The notes: generated by a model from the sequence alone, not told the origin. A stretch of DNA of 63,127 nt from Thermoanaerobacter sp049701115 (GCF_049701115.1 NZ_JBNATX010000007.1:1-63127), one strand, 5' to 3'; counted from the stretch's first letter, positions 1-7,530 are shown. Numbers and translations: made by a program.

Positions 1-77
1 AAGTTTAGTTACCGCTTTGACAACAAGTCGCATTTACACACAAAATGCCACTTTTTAAACTTTGTCAACAATCTGAG
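1..77. mobile_element. Partial copy of a palindromic intergenic element, cut by the window edge
   Basis: This matches the right-hand part of the complete element at 7280-7530: the same order of TTTAGTTACCGCTTTG, CATTTACACACAAAATGCC and a terminal TTTGTCAACA. It ends directly against a short perfect hairpin at the stop codon of tnaA, the same arrangement and orientation as at gpsA. The left arm lies outside the window. No coding potential is visible. I infer a small non-autonomous mobile element; the family is not recognised. Confidence 0.65.
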
Positions 78-97
78 AAGATGGCAAATGCCATCTT
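78..97 (-). terminator. Hairpin overlapping the tnaA stop codon
   Basis: On the minus strand AAGATGGC, a 4-nt loop and GCCATCTT form a perfect 8-bp stem that begins in the TAA stop codon. No T-tract follows; instead the palindromic element starts. It is probably an intrinsic terminator stem whose downstream T-tract was displaced by the element. Confidence 0.6.
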
Positions 98-1485
98 TAC
101 TCTACCGGCTCCAATCTCGCTGTAAAATGCCTTAAAATCGGCGGTTCATACACAAACCTATAACCTTTTATCTGGTCTCTTCTAGCATATACTCTTTTAA
201 CGGCTTCTGCCACCACATCCATATGGCTATTAGTGTAAACTCGCCTTGGAATAGTAAGTCGAACAAAATCGAGTTTTGGAAGTCTATTTTGACCCGTCTC
301 TGGGTCCCTTCCTGCTAAAAGAGCTCCTACTTCTACAGCCCTAATTCCAGCTTCTATATAAAGTTCTACACAAATCGCATGAGAAGGAAACTGATCTTGA
401 GGAACATGAGGCAAAAACTTTTTGCCATCTATAAATACAGCATGTCCTCCAGTCGGATACTGAATCGGTATTCCGGCCTCTCTCAACTTGTCCCCCAAAT
501 ATTTTACCTGATTTATTCTCCAAGCAAGATAATTTTCGTCAAGGACCTCTTCCAATCCCCTCGCCATGGCTTCCATGTCTCTTCCTGCAAGGCCACCATA
601 TGTCACAAAACCCTCCATGGGTATGAGCATCGTCTTAACTTTTGTAAACAATTCTTCATCGTCTTTTATGGCAATAAGCCCCCCAATATTTACAAGAGCA
701 TCTTTTTTAGCAGACATTGTAAATCCATCGCCGTAGGAAAACATTTCTCTCACTATTTCTTTAATAGATTTGTTCTCATAGCCCTTTTCTCTTTGCTTTA
801 TAAAATAAGCATTTTCTGCAAATCTTGCTGCATCGAAGAAAAGCCTCAAACCGTATTTATCTGCTACTCTCCTTACTTCTTTTATATTTTCCATTGACAC
901 AGGCTGTCCACCTGCACTATTGCAAGTAACTGTCGCCAAAATAAATGCTATATTTTCTGGACCTTTTTCTTCTATGAAATTTTCCAAAGCTTCAACATCA
1001 AAATTCCCTTTAAAAGGATGGTAGTTTTCTGTGTCCTCAGCTTCCTTTATCACCATGTCTATACCAATTCCGCCTGCCAGCTCAATATGGGCCTTTGTGG
1101 TATCAAAATGCATGTTACCAAGTACATACTGTCCCTTCTTTATGAGAAGAGGAAACAACACCTTTTCAGCTCCGCGCCCTTGATGGGTTGGCACAACATA
1201 TTTATAGCCAAAAATATCTTGAACAACCTCACACAGATGGTGGTAATTCCTGCTTCCTGCATAAGATTCATCCCCCAGCATCATGCCTGCCCATTGATAA
1301 TCGCTCATCGCAGCAGTACCGCTATCTGTCAAAAGGTCAATGTACACGTCATCAGATTTTAATAAAAACAAGTTATACCCGGCTTCTTTTATAAGCCTTA
1401 TTCTTTCTTCACGTGTAGTAATCCTTAATGGTTCGACCATTTTTATCTTATAAGGCTCAGCCATTCTAATTAAATCATCGTACAC
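97..1485 (-). CDS. tnaA: Tryptophanase (tryptophan indole-lyase)
   Basis: PLP-dependent lyase of the tryptophanase/tyrosine phenol-lyase family, 462 residues (usual length 455-475). It would split L-tryptophan into indole, pyruvate and ammonia in the cytoplasm. Visible motifs are LLTDSGT (about residues 51-57), PTHQGRGAEK (about 99-108), TCNSAGGQPVS (about 187-197), FFDAARFAENAYF (about 216-228) and the PLP lysine in MSAKKDA (about 258-264). Tyrosine phenol-lyase has an arginine (Arg381 in the Citrobacter enzyme) in its SMERG segment; here the segment reads AVEVG, as in tryptophanases, so I favour tryptophanase. The start is GTG with AGGAGGG six to seven bases upstream. ridA lies 71 bp upstream on the same strand and could be cotranscribed; a RidA protein fits, since the reaction passes through aminoacrylate. 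Confidence 0.88.
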   Translation of the reverse strand: MYDDLIRMAEPYKIKMVEPLRITTREERIRLIKEAGYNLFLLKSDDVYIDLLTDSGTAAMSDYQWAGMMLGDESYAGSRNYHHLCEVVQDIFGYKYVVPTHQGRGAEKVLFPLLIKKGQYVLGNMHFDTTKAHIELAGGIGIDMVIKEAEDTENYHPFKGNFDVEALENFIEEKGPENIAFILATVTCNSAGGQPVSMENIKEVRRVADKYGLRLFFDAARFAENAYFIKQREKGYENKSIKEIVREMFSYGDGFTMSAKKDALVNIGGLIAIKDDEELFTKVKTMLIPMEGFVTYGGLAGRDMEAMARGLEEVLDENYLAWRINQVKYLGDKLREAGIPIQYPTGGHAVFIDGKKFLPHVPQDQFPSHAICVELYIEAGIRAVEVGALLAGRDPETGQNRLPKLDFVRLTIPRRVYTNSHMDVVAEAVKRVYARRDQIKGYRFVYEPPILRHFTARLEPVE

Positions 1486-1556
1486 ATTGATCCCTCCTAA
1501 AAATTTTTATCCCCCATTTGTAATCGTTTAATAAAAGCTTAAAAAGAGGAAACTTT

Positions 1557-1934
1557 CTATTTATGAGCTACTACTTCTATTTCTATCAGAGCACCTTTAG
1601 GTAAACTCTTTACTTCTACCAGTGAACGAGCAGGAGGATTGTTTTTAAAATACCTCCCATAAATCTCATTAATCTTTGCAAAATCTCCCATATTCGTGAC
1701 AAATACTGTAGTTTTTATAACATTATTAAAATCCATATCTGCAGCTTTTAAAATGGCACGTATGTTTTCTAAAACTCTTTCTGTTTGTTTTTCAATATCA
1801 GCCTCTATCATTTCTCCCGTAGCAGGGTCAATAGCTATCTGTCCCGCTGTGTACAAAAATCCGTCTACTAAAACTGCCTGTGAATAGGGTCCTATAGCCT
1901 TTGGAGCAGCATCGGTATTTATAATTGTCTTCAT
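1557..1934 (-). CDS. ridA: RidA family reactive enamine/imine deaminase
   Basis: YjgF/YER057c/UK114 family protein, 125 residues, the full family length. RidA proteins form cytoplasmic trimers and hydrolyse 2-aminoacrylate and related imines released by PLP enzymes. Family signatures include the N-terminal AAPKAIGPYSQAV, GQIAIDP near residue 32, and the C-terminal PARSLVEVKSLPKGALIEIE with the conserved arginine that binds the carboxylate. It has its own vegetative-type promoter and lies immediately upstream of tnaA, whose reaction makes aminoacrylate, so a functional link is plausible but inferred. Confidence 0.92.
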   Translation of the reverse strand: MKTIINTDAAPKAIGPYSQAVLVDGFLYTAGQIAIDPATGEMIEADIEKQTERVLENIRAILKAADMDFNNVIKTTVFVTNMGDFAKINEIYGRYFKNNPPARSLVEVKSLPKGALIEIEVVAHK

Positions 1935-1985
1935 CTATCCCCATCCCTTCTATTTATTTTCCCACATAAAACGTTGTCCATGAAT

Positions 1986-2015
1986 ATTATATCACTTAAA
2001 CTTGCGCTTTTTCAA
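1986..2015 (-). promoter_or_regulatory. Sigma-A-type promoter of ridA
   Basis: On the minus strand TTGAAA (2010-2015) and a perfect TATAAT (1986-1991) are separated by 18 bp, about 50 bp upstream of the ridA ATG. It would drive ridA and possibly tnaA. Confidence 0.7.
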
Positions 2016-2147
2016 TAATTTTTTAAGGATTATAAAATTTTTGTACATACAATTAAGAAAGTGTAAATAATCGAAAACAGAAGAAAAATAGAGATTTTCC
2101 GTAGTTTTTCAATAATTTTGCTGGAAAATCGCAATCAAATCTATTTA

Positions 2148-2170
2148 TTTGACTTTGACTTTCCCTGACC
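2148..2170. promoter_or_regulatory. TTTGACT repeats, possible CtsR-like operator or -35 region
   Basis: TTTGACTTTGACT is followed by CCTGACC. Read on the minus strand it gives AGTCAAA plus GGTCAGG at 3-bp spacing, like the two heptads of a CtsR box but with two mismatches in the second heptad. It could equally be a -35 element (TTGACT at 2155-2160), though no good -10 follows. It lies just upstream of the structured region at 2179-2292. Weak evidence. Confidence 0.2.
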
Positions 2171-2178
2171 TTTGTTGT

Positions 2179-2330
2179 AATTATTAAAGTGGAGGCTGGA
2201 AAAGGTGAAGGGGGTGGTGAGTATGGTAAAAAGGAGAGATTTTCTCTCGTAAACCATATTTCCACCTCTACACACCTTAAGCCTCTAATAACTGGAGGAG
2301 GCGGGAGAAGTCCGCCCCTCTTCTTTTATC
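2179..2330 (+). ncRNA. Candidate structured RNA or long imperfect hairpin with terminator-like end
   Basis: The stretch between ridA and the thioesterase gene holds nested complementary arms: TTATTA/TAATAA, GAGGCT (2192-2197) with AGCCTC (2280-2285), AGGTG with CACCT (2273-2277), GGTGG with CCACC (2262-2266), TATGGT (2222-2227) with ACCATA (2253-2258), and GAGAGA with TCTCTC (2243-2248). A GC-rich hairpin around 2294-2320 (GGCGG with CCGCC) followed by TTCTTTT ends it on the plus strand. GCCTC at 2281-2285 could also pair with GAGGC near 2298-2302, an alternative fold. No real gene fits here: only a nine-codon frame starting at 2223 (ATG) is open next to a purine-rich ribosome-binding-like sequence. 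The plus strand is preferred because of the T-rich end; transcription is not shown, and it matches no RNA family I know. Confidence 0.35.
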
Positions 2331-2745
2331 TTAGCTTGGAAGCTATTTCTCTCAATCTCATCTCCTCTTCATTCTCTGGTTCAGGAAGTACAATATTGTG
2401 AGGAACTGGTTTCCCTTCTTCGTCTACATGAATGAATGTAGCAAAACCTTCAAGTATAGGTTCTTCTTCATCGTTTTTGTATACTTTTGCGTAAGTTTTT
2501 ATGCTGGACCTTCCAGTCAAAACTACGCTTGCCTTTATTTTTATTATATCGCCTTTTGTAGCACTTTTTCTAAACTCTAATCCATGAATCTTCAAACACA
2601 CTATATTTTCAGGCTTTTTTACAAGATCACAAGCGGCTATAAAACAGGCTTCTACAAACCATTCTGCAATCCTTCCAGCAAAAAGTGTACCATGATGGTT
2701 TAAATCTTCCGATTTTACAAGATGAGCAACGCTTATCTCCTTCAT
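2326..2745 (-). CDS. Acyl-CoA thioesterase, hotdog fold
   Basis: A protein of about 139 residues of the YciA/BACH-type acyl-CoA hydrolase family. The motif NHHGTLFAGRIAEWFVEAC near the N-terminus is the family's N-x-x-G-x-x-F-x-G-x-x helix region. It would hydrolyse acyl-CoA thioesters in the cytoplasm; substrate unknown. The frame is open further upstream to 2853, but the start is placed at the ATG of MKEISVAH because GGAGGA lies about 8 bp upstream of it and because the longer version would run through the terminator of pxpC. The stop codon overlaps a GC-rich hairpin shared with the structured region downstream. Confidence 0.82.
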   Translation of the reverse strand: MKEISVAHLVKSEDLNHHGTLFAGRIAEWFVEACFIAACDLVKKPENIVCLKIHGLEFRKSATKGDIIKIKASVVLTGRSSIKTYAKVYKNDEEEPILEGFATFIHVDEEGKPVPHNIVLPEPENEEEMRLREIASKLR

Positions 2746-2775
2746 TTTTTCTTCCTCCTGCCCAGTTTTTATAAA

Positions 2776-2824
2776 ATAAAATTTCGGGACCCCTTTCATA
2801 ATAACCGGATCCCGAAATTTTGTC
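2776..2824 (-). terminator. Terminator of the pxpABC operon
   Basis: On the minus strand AAATTTCGGGA and TCCCGAAATTT form an 11-bp stem around a loop of about 20 nt, followed by TTTTATTTTAT. It separates pxpC from the thioesterase gene. Confidence 0.82.
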
Positions 2825-2862
2825 AATCGTCTATTATTAAAACCAGTAATCATATATATGAA

Positions 2863-3870
2863 CTAAAAAGGTTCTACACTTACATCAAAAAACTCCTCGT
2901 TAATCTTCACTGTAAAGTACTTTATCTCTTTTGCAGAAATTTCTATCTCATCTATTAATTTTTCCATCTCTTCCAAAGCCCTTTGGGCTTCTTCCAGGTT
3001 TATTGCCTTAAATCTAATCCTATCTCCGGGCTTTAATTGAGCTATTTTAGAAAGGTCTGAAGAAATTACCGTAGCAATTTTTGTATACCCACCTGTGGTC
3101 TGCGCATCTTTCAAAATCACAATAGGTTGCCCATTTGCAGGTACCTGAACTGCTCCTGGTAAAAGCCCGTCTGAAACGATATCATATCTTTCTTTTGCTT
3201 TGAGGAAAGGCCCTTCTAATCTATATCCCATTCTATCTGAGTCTTTGCTAATGACATAAGAAGAAGTCAAAAACACCTTTATAGCTTCTTCTTCAAAATA
3301 GTCATCCTGGGGACCTAGTATAACCCTCACCTCTTCTTCAGAGGAATAAGAGGGAATATACCTTTCACGTACCTTTTTTGCCTGAAGTGAAGCTTGAGAA
3401 GAAGGATTTTTTTCAAGTATATCTCCTTTTTCTAAACGCCTTCCTTTAAAGCCTCCCAATTTGCCGCGAGTGTACGTTGAAACGCTTCCCATCACATAGT
3501 CCCCTTTAAATCCCCCCTTAACTGCGAGATACACTCTTAATCCAGACTTTATAGGAGAAAAAGATAAAATATCCCCTTTTCGCACAGGAAAAGAAGACCA
3601 CATGGGTCTTGGTATACCATTGACCAGAGGTTGCATCTCTGCTCCTGTCACAGCTACAAAAGTATCAGTTAATGCTTCTAAAGTAGGTCCCACAAGAGTA
3701 ATTTCCAAACACGGATCATTTTCTTCATTTTCTAAAAGTCTGTTAGCTATCCTAAATGCAAATTCGTCCATTGCTCCAGAAGTAGGAACTCCCTGGCTCT
3801 CATAGCCAAACCTACCTAAATCTTGAATAGTAGTAAATAATCCCGGCTCTAATACTTTAAAACATTCCAT
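2863..3870 (-). CDS. pxpC: 5-oxoprolinase subunit C (biotin-dependent carboxyltransferase/KipA family)
   Basis: PxpC/KipA family protein of about 335 residues, with FKVLEPGLFTTIQDLGRFGY at the N-terminus and the typical GVPTSGAMDEFAFRIANRLL. PxpA, PxpB and PxpC together cleave 5-oxo-L-proline (pyroglutamate) to glutamate using ATP. The B and C subunits resemble the two halves of urea-carboxylase-type domains, but no biotin-carboxyl-carrier domain is present. The ATG at 3870 is preferred; a GTG at 3882 is in frame but has no ribosome-binding site. The gene follows pxpB directly and ends the operon before a strong terminator. The older name KipA reflects a role reported in Bacillus in kinase-inhibitor regulation. 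Confidence 0.9.
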   Translation of the reverse strand: MECFKVLEPGLFTTIQDLGRFGYESQGVPTSGAMDEFAFRIANRLLENEENDPCLEITLVGPTLEALTDTFVAVTGAEMQPLVNGIPRPMWSSFPVRKGDILSFSPIKSGLRVYLAVKGGFKGDYVMGSVSTYTRGKLGGFKGRRLEKGDILEKNPSSQASLQAKKVRERYIPSYSSEEEVRVILGPQDDYFEEEAIKVFLTSSYVISKDSDRMGYRLEGPFLKAKERYDIVSDGLLPGAVQVPANGQPIVILKDAQTTGGYTKIATVISSDLSKIAQLKPGDRIRFKAINLEEAQRALEEMEKLIDEIEISAKEIKYFTVKINEEFFDVSVEPF

Positions 3871-3874
3871 TTTA

Positions 3875-4621
3875 TCACCCACTCAAATTATGATTTAGAT
3901 ATTCGTAAATGCGCAGTTGATATTTACCTTCTTGTATTTCTTTTTCTATTTTGTAATATTCCTCTTCAGAGACGGGAATGAACTTTATATAGTTTCCTGC
4001 CTCAAATAAAATTGGCTTTTCTCTCTCCGGATCGTACAATCTCACAGGAGTTCTCCCTATTATACGCCACCCTCCTGGACTTGAAAGAGGATAAATGCCC
4101 GTCTGATTCCCAGCAATCCCCACAGATCCCGCTTTTATTTCTGTGCGAGGAGTCTCAAGTCGAGGTGTCGCAATCTTTTCGGACATTCCGCCTAAATACG
4201 CAAAACCCATAGTAAACCCTACCATATAAATTCTATAGAGTGGAGCACTGTGAATTGCTATCACCTCTTCAATAGACAAATTGTTATATTTGGCTACAAA
4301 TTCAAGGTCAGGTCCAAATTCTCCTCCATATACCACTGGTATTTCATATACCTGCGGTTTAAATTCTTCTTTTATTTCTTCTCTCCCTATTTTCTCTGAA
4401 ACATATTTTACGAGCTCATTATAAGAAATTTCTAAAGGATTGTATTTTATAAGCAAAGACCTGTATGTAGGAATCATAGAAATTATTCCTTTTTTGCTCT
4501 CTTTTTTTAATATTCGATACAGATTTACAACTTTTTCGTTACACTCTACAGTTATTTCGTTGCCAAATTCAACCACAATCCCTTTGTCTCCAAAAGGTAA
4601 TATTCTGGGTTTTTCATACAT
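3875..4621 (-). CDS. pxpB: 5-oxoprolinase subunit B (KipI family)
   Basis: 248-residue PxpB/KipI family protein. Recognisable segments are the N-terminal PRILPFGDKGIVVEFGNEI, IHSAPLYRIYMVGFTMGFAYLGG in the middle, and the closing TPRLETPRTEIKAGSVGIAG with GWRIIGRTP, typical of allophanate-hydrolase-subunit-1-like domains. It works with PxpA and PxpC in ATP-dependent 5-oxoproline cleavage. AAGGAGCTGAGAGGA precedes the ATG. Its TGA lies within a few bases of the pxpC start, so the two are translationally close. Confidence 0.92.
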   Translation of the reverse strand: MYEKPRILPFGDKGIVVEFGNEITVECNEKVVNLYRILKKESKKGIISMIPTYRSLLIKYNPLEISYNELVKYVSEKIGREEIKEEFKPQVYEIPVVYGGEFGPDLEFVAKYNNLSIEEVIAIHSAPLYRIYMVGFTMGFAYLGGMSEKIATPRLETPRTEIKAGSVGIAGNQTGIYPLSSPGGWRIIGRTPVRLYDPEREKPILFEAGNYIKFIPVSEEEYYKIEKEIQEGKYQLRIYEYLNHNLSG

Positions 4622-4653
4622 TCCTCTCAGCTCCTTAATTCTATATCCATAAT

Positions 4654-5421
4654 CTATACAAATTTGCTCATTGGAAGGATTTCTACCCCATTTTCTTCTA
4701 AAGTTTTTCTTATCTTTTTTGCAAATTCTACGGCCTTGGGATTATCCCCATGGACACATATAGTATCCACCTTTACTTTTACCGAAGTCCCATCTATAGC
4801 TTCACAAACTCCCTCTTTTACCATCCTCAATACTCTCTTGCAGGCAAGTTCTTCATCGCGAATTATAGCATTGGGGTGCTTCCTGGAAACCAAAGTGCCG
4901 TCTGGGTTTATATTTCTATCTGCAAACACCTCATAAGCAAACTTCAAACCAACTTTTTCTGCTGCTTTTTCCATTGCCGTATTTGCCATCCCCACACATA
5001 TTAGATTTTTATCCACAGATGCTATAGCTTCTGCAATTGCCATGGCAATTTTTTCATCAACTGCCGCCATGTTGTAAAGCGCTCCATGCGCCTTCACGTG
5101 CTGTAATTTCATACCCCTGCTTTCAGCAAAAGCCTGCAACGCTCCTATTTGGTATATTACATAATTTTTTATTTCTTCTGGAGAAGCATCCAAATTTCTC
5201 CTTCCAAATCCCAGCAAATCAGGGAAACCAGGATGTGCCCCTATTAAAACCCCATTTTCTAAACAACGATCAACAGTCAAAGCCATTACCATTGGATCTC
5301 CTGCATGAAATCCACACGCGATATTGGCAGAGGAAATGTATTTTACTATCTCTTCATCCATGCCTATTTTATATGCACCAAAGCTTTCACCAATATCGCT
5401 ATTTATATCCACTCTGTACAT
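4654..5421 (-). CDS. pxpA: 5-oxoprolinase subunit A (LamB/YcsF family)
   Basis: 255-residue LamB/YcsF family protein, usual length about 250. Signatures are DINSDIGESFGAYKIGMDEE at the N-terminus, ISSANIACGFHAGDP with the conserved Cys/His, GAHPGFPDLLGFGRR, and VKAHGALYN. It is the catalytic partner of PxpB and PxpC for 5-oxoproline cleavage. It is the first gene of the operon, with AGGAGGG a few bases before its ATG. The upstream region contains ATATTCTACA, a motif seen near other promoters in this window. Pyroglutamate forms spontaneously from glutamine, faster at high temperature, which fits a thermophile (inference). Confidence 0.93.
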   Translation of the reverse strand: MYRVDINSDIGESFGAYKIGMDEEIVKYISSANIACGFHAGDPMVMALTVDRCLENGVLIGAHPGFPDLLGFGRRNLDASPEEIKNYVIYQIGALQAFAESRGMKLQHVKAHGALYNMAAVDEKIAMAIAEAIASVDKNLICVGMANTAMEKAAEKVGLKFAYEVFADRNINPDGTLVSRKHPNAIIRDEELACKRVLRMVKEGVCEAIDGTSVKVKVDTICVHGDNPKAVEFAKKIRKTLEENGVEILPMSKFV

Positions 5422-5527
5422 AGGATTACCCTCCTTTCTTTTCCTTACAAATTTATGTATTCTAATCTCCTGACAAGTTTAGATATTCTACATAGTATAA
5501 TTGTAATCCTCCTTTAAACATAAACTC

Positions 5528-5556
5528 TTGATTTTTTCTTTATTTTAGGCTAAAAT
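5528..5556 (+). promoter_or_regulatory. Promoter of tRNA-Pro
   Basis: TTGATT (5528-5533) and TAAAAT (5551-5556) are separated by 17 bp. The tRNA begins about 20 bp further on. Confidence 0.72.
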
Positions 5557-5576
5557 AAAGATAGACTAGAGAATGT

Positions 5577-5652
5577 CTGGGTGTGGCGCAGCTGGTAGCG
5601 CGCCAGAATGGGGTTCTGGAGGCCGGGGGTTCAAGTCCCCCCACTCAGACCA
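5577..5652 (+). tRNA. tRNA-Pro, anticodon GGG, with encoded CCA
   Basis: The 76-nt sequence folds as a cloverleaf: acceptor CTGGGTG with CACTCAG (one G-T pair), D arm GCGC...GCGC, anticodon stem CCAGA/TCTGG with loop ATGGGGT (anticodon GGG), T arm GGGGG-TTCAAGT-CCCCC, discriminator A and CCA. It stands alone with its own promoter and terminator between two minus-strand genes. Confidence 0.93.
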
Positions 5653-5658
5653 GTGAAA

Positions 5659-5694
5659 AAAAAGACCACTTACTCCCATGTAAGTGGTCTTTTT
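5659..5694. terminator. Bidirectional terminator between tRNA-Pro and spoIVA
   Basis: AAAGACCACTTAC and GTAAGTGGTCTTT form a 13-bp stem with a 6-nt loop. It is flanked by a run of A on the left and T on the right, so it can end the tRNA transcript and the converging spoIVA transcript. Confidence 0.88.
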
Positions 5695-5696
5695 GT

Positions 5697-7175
5697 TTAG
5701 ATGATTATGAATATTATTCCTCCGCCACTGTCATTTACTACCCTCTCTAACGTATCCCTCAATTTATGACTTAAATTTTCAGGAATTGCACTTACTTTGT
5801 TTTGCATGCCTTCTTTTACAAGATCGCTCAATGTCTTTCCAAATATGTTGGATTCCCAAATTTTTTCCGGATCATTTTCAAACTGCTCTGTTATGTATTT
5901 TACAAAGTCTTCGCTTTGCTTTTCTGTACCTACTACAGGTGTCACTTCTGCTGTTATATCTGTGCGGAAAATATGATAGGAAGGTGCAGAGGCTTTAAGC
6001 CTTACCGCAAATCTTCCCCCTTGCCTCACTATTTCAGGCTTTTCAAATTTCATCTCCTCTAAACTCGCAGGAACTACCCCTACTCCTGTCTCTTGTGCCT
6101 TTAAAAATGCCTCTTTTATTCTATCGTACTGTCTTTTTGCATGTGCCAGTTCTTTTATAACACTCATCAATTCTTTGTCATTTTTGATTGTAAGCCCGCT
6201 TTCATCACTTAAAATTTTGAAAAATAAGCCTTCATGAGTTTTAATCTCAATATTGGCACTTCCCTCTCCGGGAGCAATCTTTTTTATAAACACCTCTGAA
6301 AAGTTTTCATTTGCTTTAAGCCCGCCTACAAGATTTGAAATATCTCTTAGCCTATACAAATCTTTTACGCTCTCTTTTACCGTAGAAAGCACATTTTCTT
6401 TAAACCAGTGGTTTTTATCAAGAGCATCCACCCATGTAGGAAGGTCAATGGCAATTTCCCTGATTGGAAACTCAAAAAGCACTTTTTCTAAAATTTTGTA
6501 AATATCCTTAATCTCCATCTGCATCACATTGACTACAATCACAGGTGTATCGTACTTTTTCTCCAGTTCACTTGCTAAATTCATTGTTTCTGTATTCTGC
6601 GGATGAGTGGTATTGAGAAGAATTATAAAAGGTTTGTTTAGCTCTTTTAATTCTTTTATAACCCTTTCCTCGGCAGGGATGTAATTTTCTCTTGGTATTT
6701 CCGTAATGCTTCCATCCGTAGTAATTACCAATCCTATAGTAGAATGGTCGCTTATCACTTTCCTTGTCCCTATCTCCGCTGCCTCTTCAAAAGGTATTTC
6801 GTAGTCATACCAAGGTGTAGAAACCATTCTGGGTTTGTCTCCTTCCATGTAGCCTAGCGCTCCTTTTACCATGTATCCAACGCAATCCACAAGCCTTACT
6901 TTAAACTTAGTGTTTTCGTTTATAGTTATTTCCACTGCTTTTTCTGGAACAAACTTGGGTTCTGTAGTCATAACTGTTTTTCCAGCAGCGCTCTGAGGAA
7001 GTTCATCCCTTATTCTTTCTTTTAAAGGAGCTTCTTCTAGGTTAGGAAGCACTAATATGTCCATAAAACGCTTAATAAAAGTCGACTTGCCTGTTCTAAC
7101 AGGGCCAACAACTCCTATGTAGATATCTCCCTGAGTTCTCTCAGCAATGTCTCTATAGATGTCGTAGCCTTCCAC
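5697..7175 (-). CDS. spoIVA: Stage IV sporulation protein A, spore coat basement ATPase
   Basis: 492 residues, the same length as the Bacillus subtilis protein. SpoIVA hydrolyses ATP to polymerise on the forespore surface and forms the platform for coat assembly and for cortex formation. The N-terminal nucleotide-binding domain shows Walker A GPVRTGKST (about residues 24-32), the switch-like LVDCVGYMVKGALGY and STPWYDYEIPF, and a TKR/NTTHP-type guanine-nucleotide-like region near 195-210. The C-terminal end is hydrophobic. The start is GTG with AAAGGAGGGAA upstream. A sigma-E-like promoter precedes it, as expected for a mother-cell gene. Confidence 0.97.
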   Translation of the reverse strand: MEGYDIYRDIAERTQGDIYIGVVGPVRTGKSTFIKRFMDILVLPNLEEAPLKERIRDELPQSAAGKTVMTTEPKFVPEKAVEITINENTKFKVRLVDCVGYMVKGALGYMEGDKPRMVSTPWYDYEIPFEEAAEIGTRKVISDHSTIGLVITTDGSITEIPRENYIPAEERVIKELKELNKPFIILLNTTHPQNTETMNLASELEKKYDTPVIVVNVMQMEIKDIYKILEKVLFEFPIREIAIDLPTWVDALDKNHWFKENVLSTVKESVKDLYRLRDISNLVGGLKANENFSEVFIKKIAPGEGSANIEIKTHEGLFFKILSDESGLTIKNDKELMSVIKELAHAKRQYDRIKEAFLKAQETGVGVVPASLEEMKFEKPEIVRQGGRFAVRLKASAPSYHIFRTDITAEVTPVVGTEKQSEDFVKYITEQFENDPEKIWESNIFGKTLSDLVKEGMQNKVSAIPENLSHKLRDTLERVVNDSGGGIIFIII

Positions 7176-7216
7176 TTTATTCCCTCCTTTTGGCTATGTC
7201 CCTCATCCTCATTCCT

Positions 7217-7246
7217 AATATATGCTTTTACCCCACAGTTATATGA
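7217..7246 (-). promoter_or_regulatory. Sigma-E-like promoter of spoIVA
   Basis: On the minus strand TCATATA (7240-7246) and CATATATT (7217-7224) are separated by 15 bp, close to the sigma-E consensus (KMATATT and CATACANT). spoIVA is sigma-E dependent in Bacillus. Position is about 40 bp upstream of the GTG. Confidence 0.55.
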
Positions 7247-7255
7247 TTAAATATA

Positions 7256-7279
7256 AAATCTCCGGCAAAACCGGAGATT
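7256..7279 (-). terminator. Outer hairpin copy flanking the palindromic element
   Basis: On the minus strand AATCTCCGG and CCGGAGATT form a 9-bp stem followed by TTTATATTTAA. It differs at one base in the loop from the hairpin at the gpsA stop codon. It probably is the original downstream part of the gpsA terminator, or one of a 24-bp direct repeat pair flanking the inserted element. Confidence 0.6.
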
Positions 7280-7530
7280 CAGTTTGTTGACAAAGTCCTT
7301 CTTATTTAAGTGGCATTTTGTGTTAATGCTCCAGAGTTGCAAAGCGACTAAACTAAGGCTCCCTTTTCGGGCTCAGGCGGGGTTCCGACCAATTCGCCCT
7401 TTGGGCTCAAGTGGTCGCTCGCTTCGCTCGCCCCGCCTTCGCTCCTTAAGTTCGCCAAGTTTAGTTACCGCTTTGGCAACAAATCGCATTTACACACAAA
7501 ATGCCACTCCTTTATTTTGTCAACAGTCTG
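7280..7530. mobile_element. Palindromic intergenic element with inverted terminal repeats
   Basis: About 250 bp with ends CAGTTTGTTGACAAA and TTTTGTCAACAGTCTG in inverted orientation. Inside, AAGTGGCATTTTGTGT pairs with ACACAAAATGCCACT, GTTGCAAAGCG and ACTAAACT pair with AGTTTAGTT and CGCTTTGGCAAC, and a GC-rich core (GGCGGGG near 7376, CCCCGCC near 7431) pairs across a central loop, so the whole unit can fold as one long hairpin. Base composition in the core is far more GC-rich than its surroundings. It carries no credible gene. It is flanked on both sides by nearly identical 24-bp terminator hairpins. A second copy starts the window. I read it as a non-autonomous, MITE-like or REP-like element. 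Confidence 0.72.

Noticed and set aside
379..1362. Long plus-strand frames inside tnaA
   Set aside because: They are shadows of the minus-strand gene, with no family resemblance and no ribosome-binding sites.
97..1485. Tyrosine phenol-lyase instead of tryptophanase
   Set aside because: The segment that carries the tyrosine phenol-lyase arginine (MERG) reads VEVG here, as in tryptophanase. Not fully excluded without alignment.
2148..2170. CtsR regulation of a heat-shock gene
   Set aside because: Only one heptad is exact and no ctsR, clp or other chaperone gene follows; kept only as a low-confidence site.
2053..2401. Short frames on both strands in the 2.2-kb gap
   Set aside because: They consist of the hairpin arms (Pro-rich or Gly-rich translation) and lack convincing starts; treated as a structured non-coding region.
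2863..4621. Urea amidolyase or allophanate hydrolase subunits
   Set aside because: The pair is next to a LamB/YcsF gene, the diagnostic third partner of 5-oxoprolinase, and has no biotin carrier.
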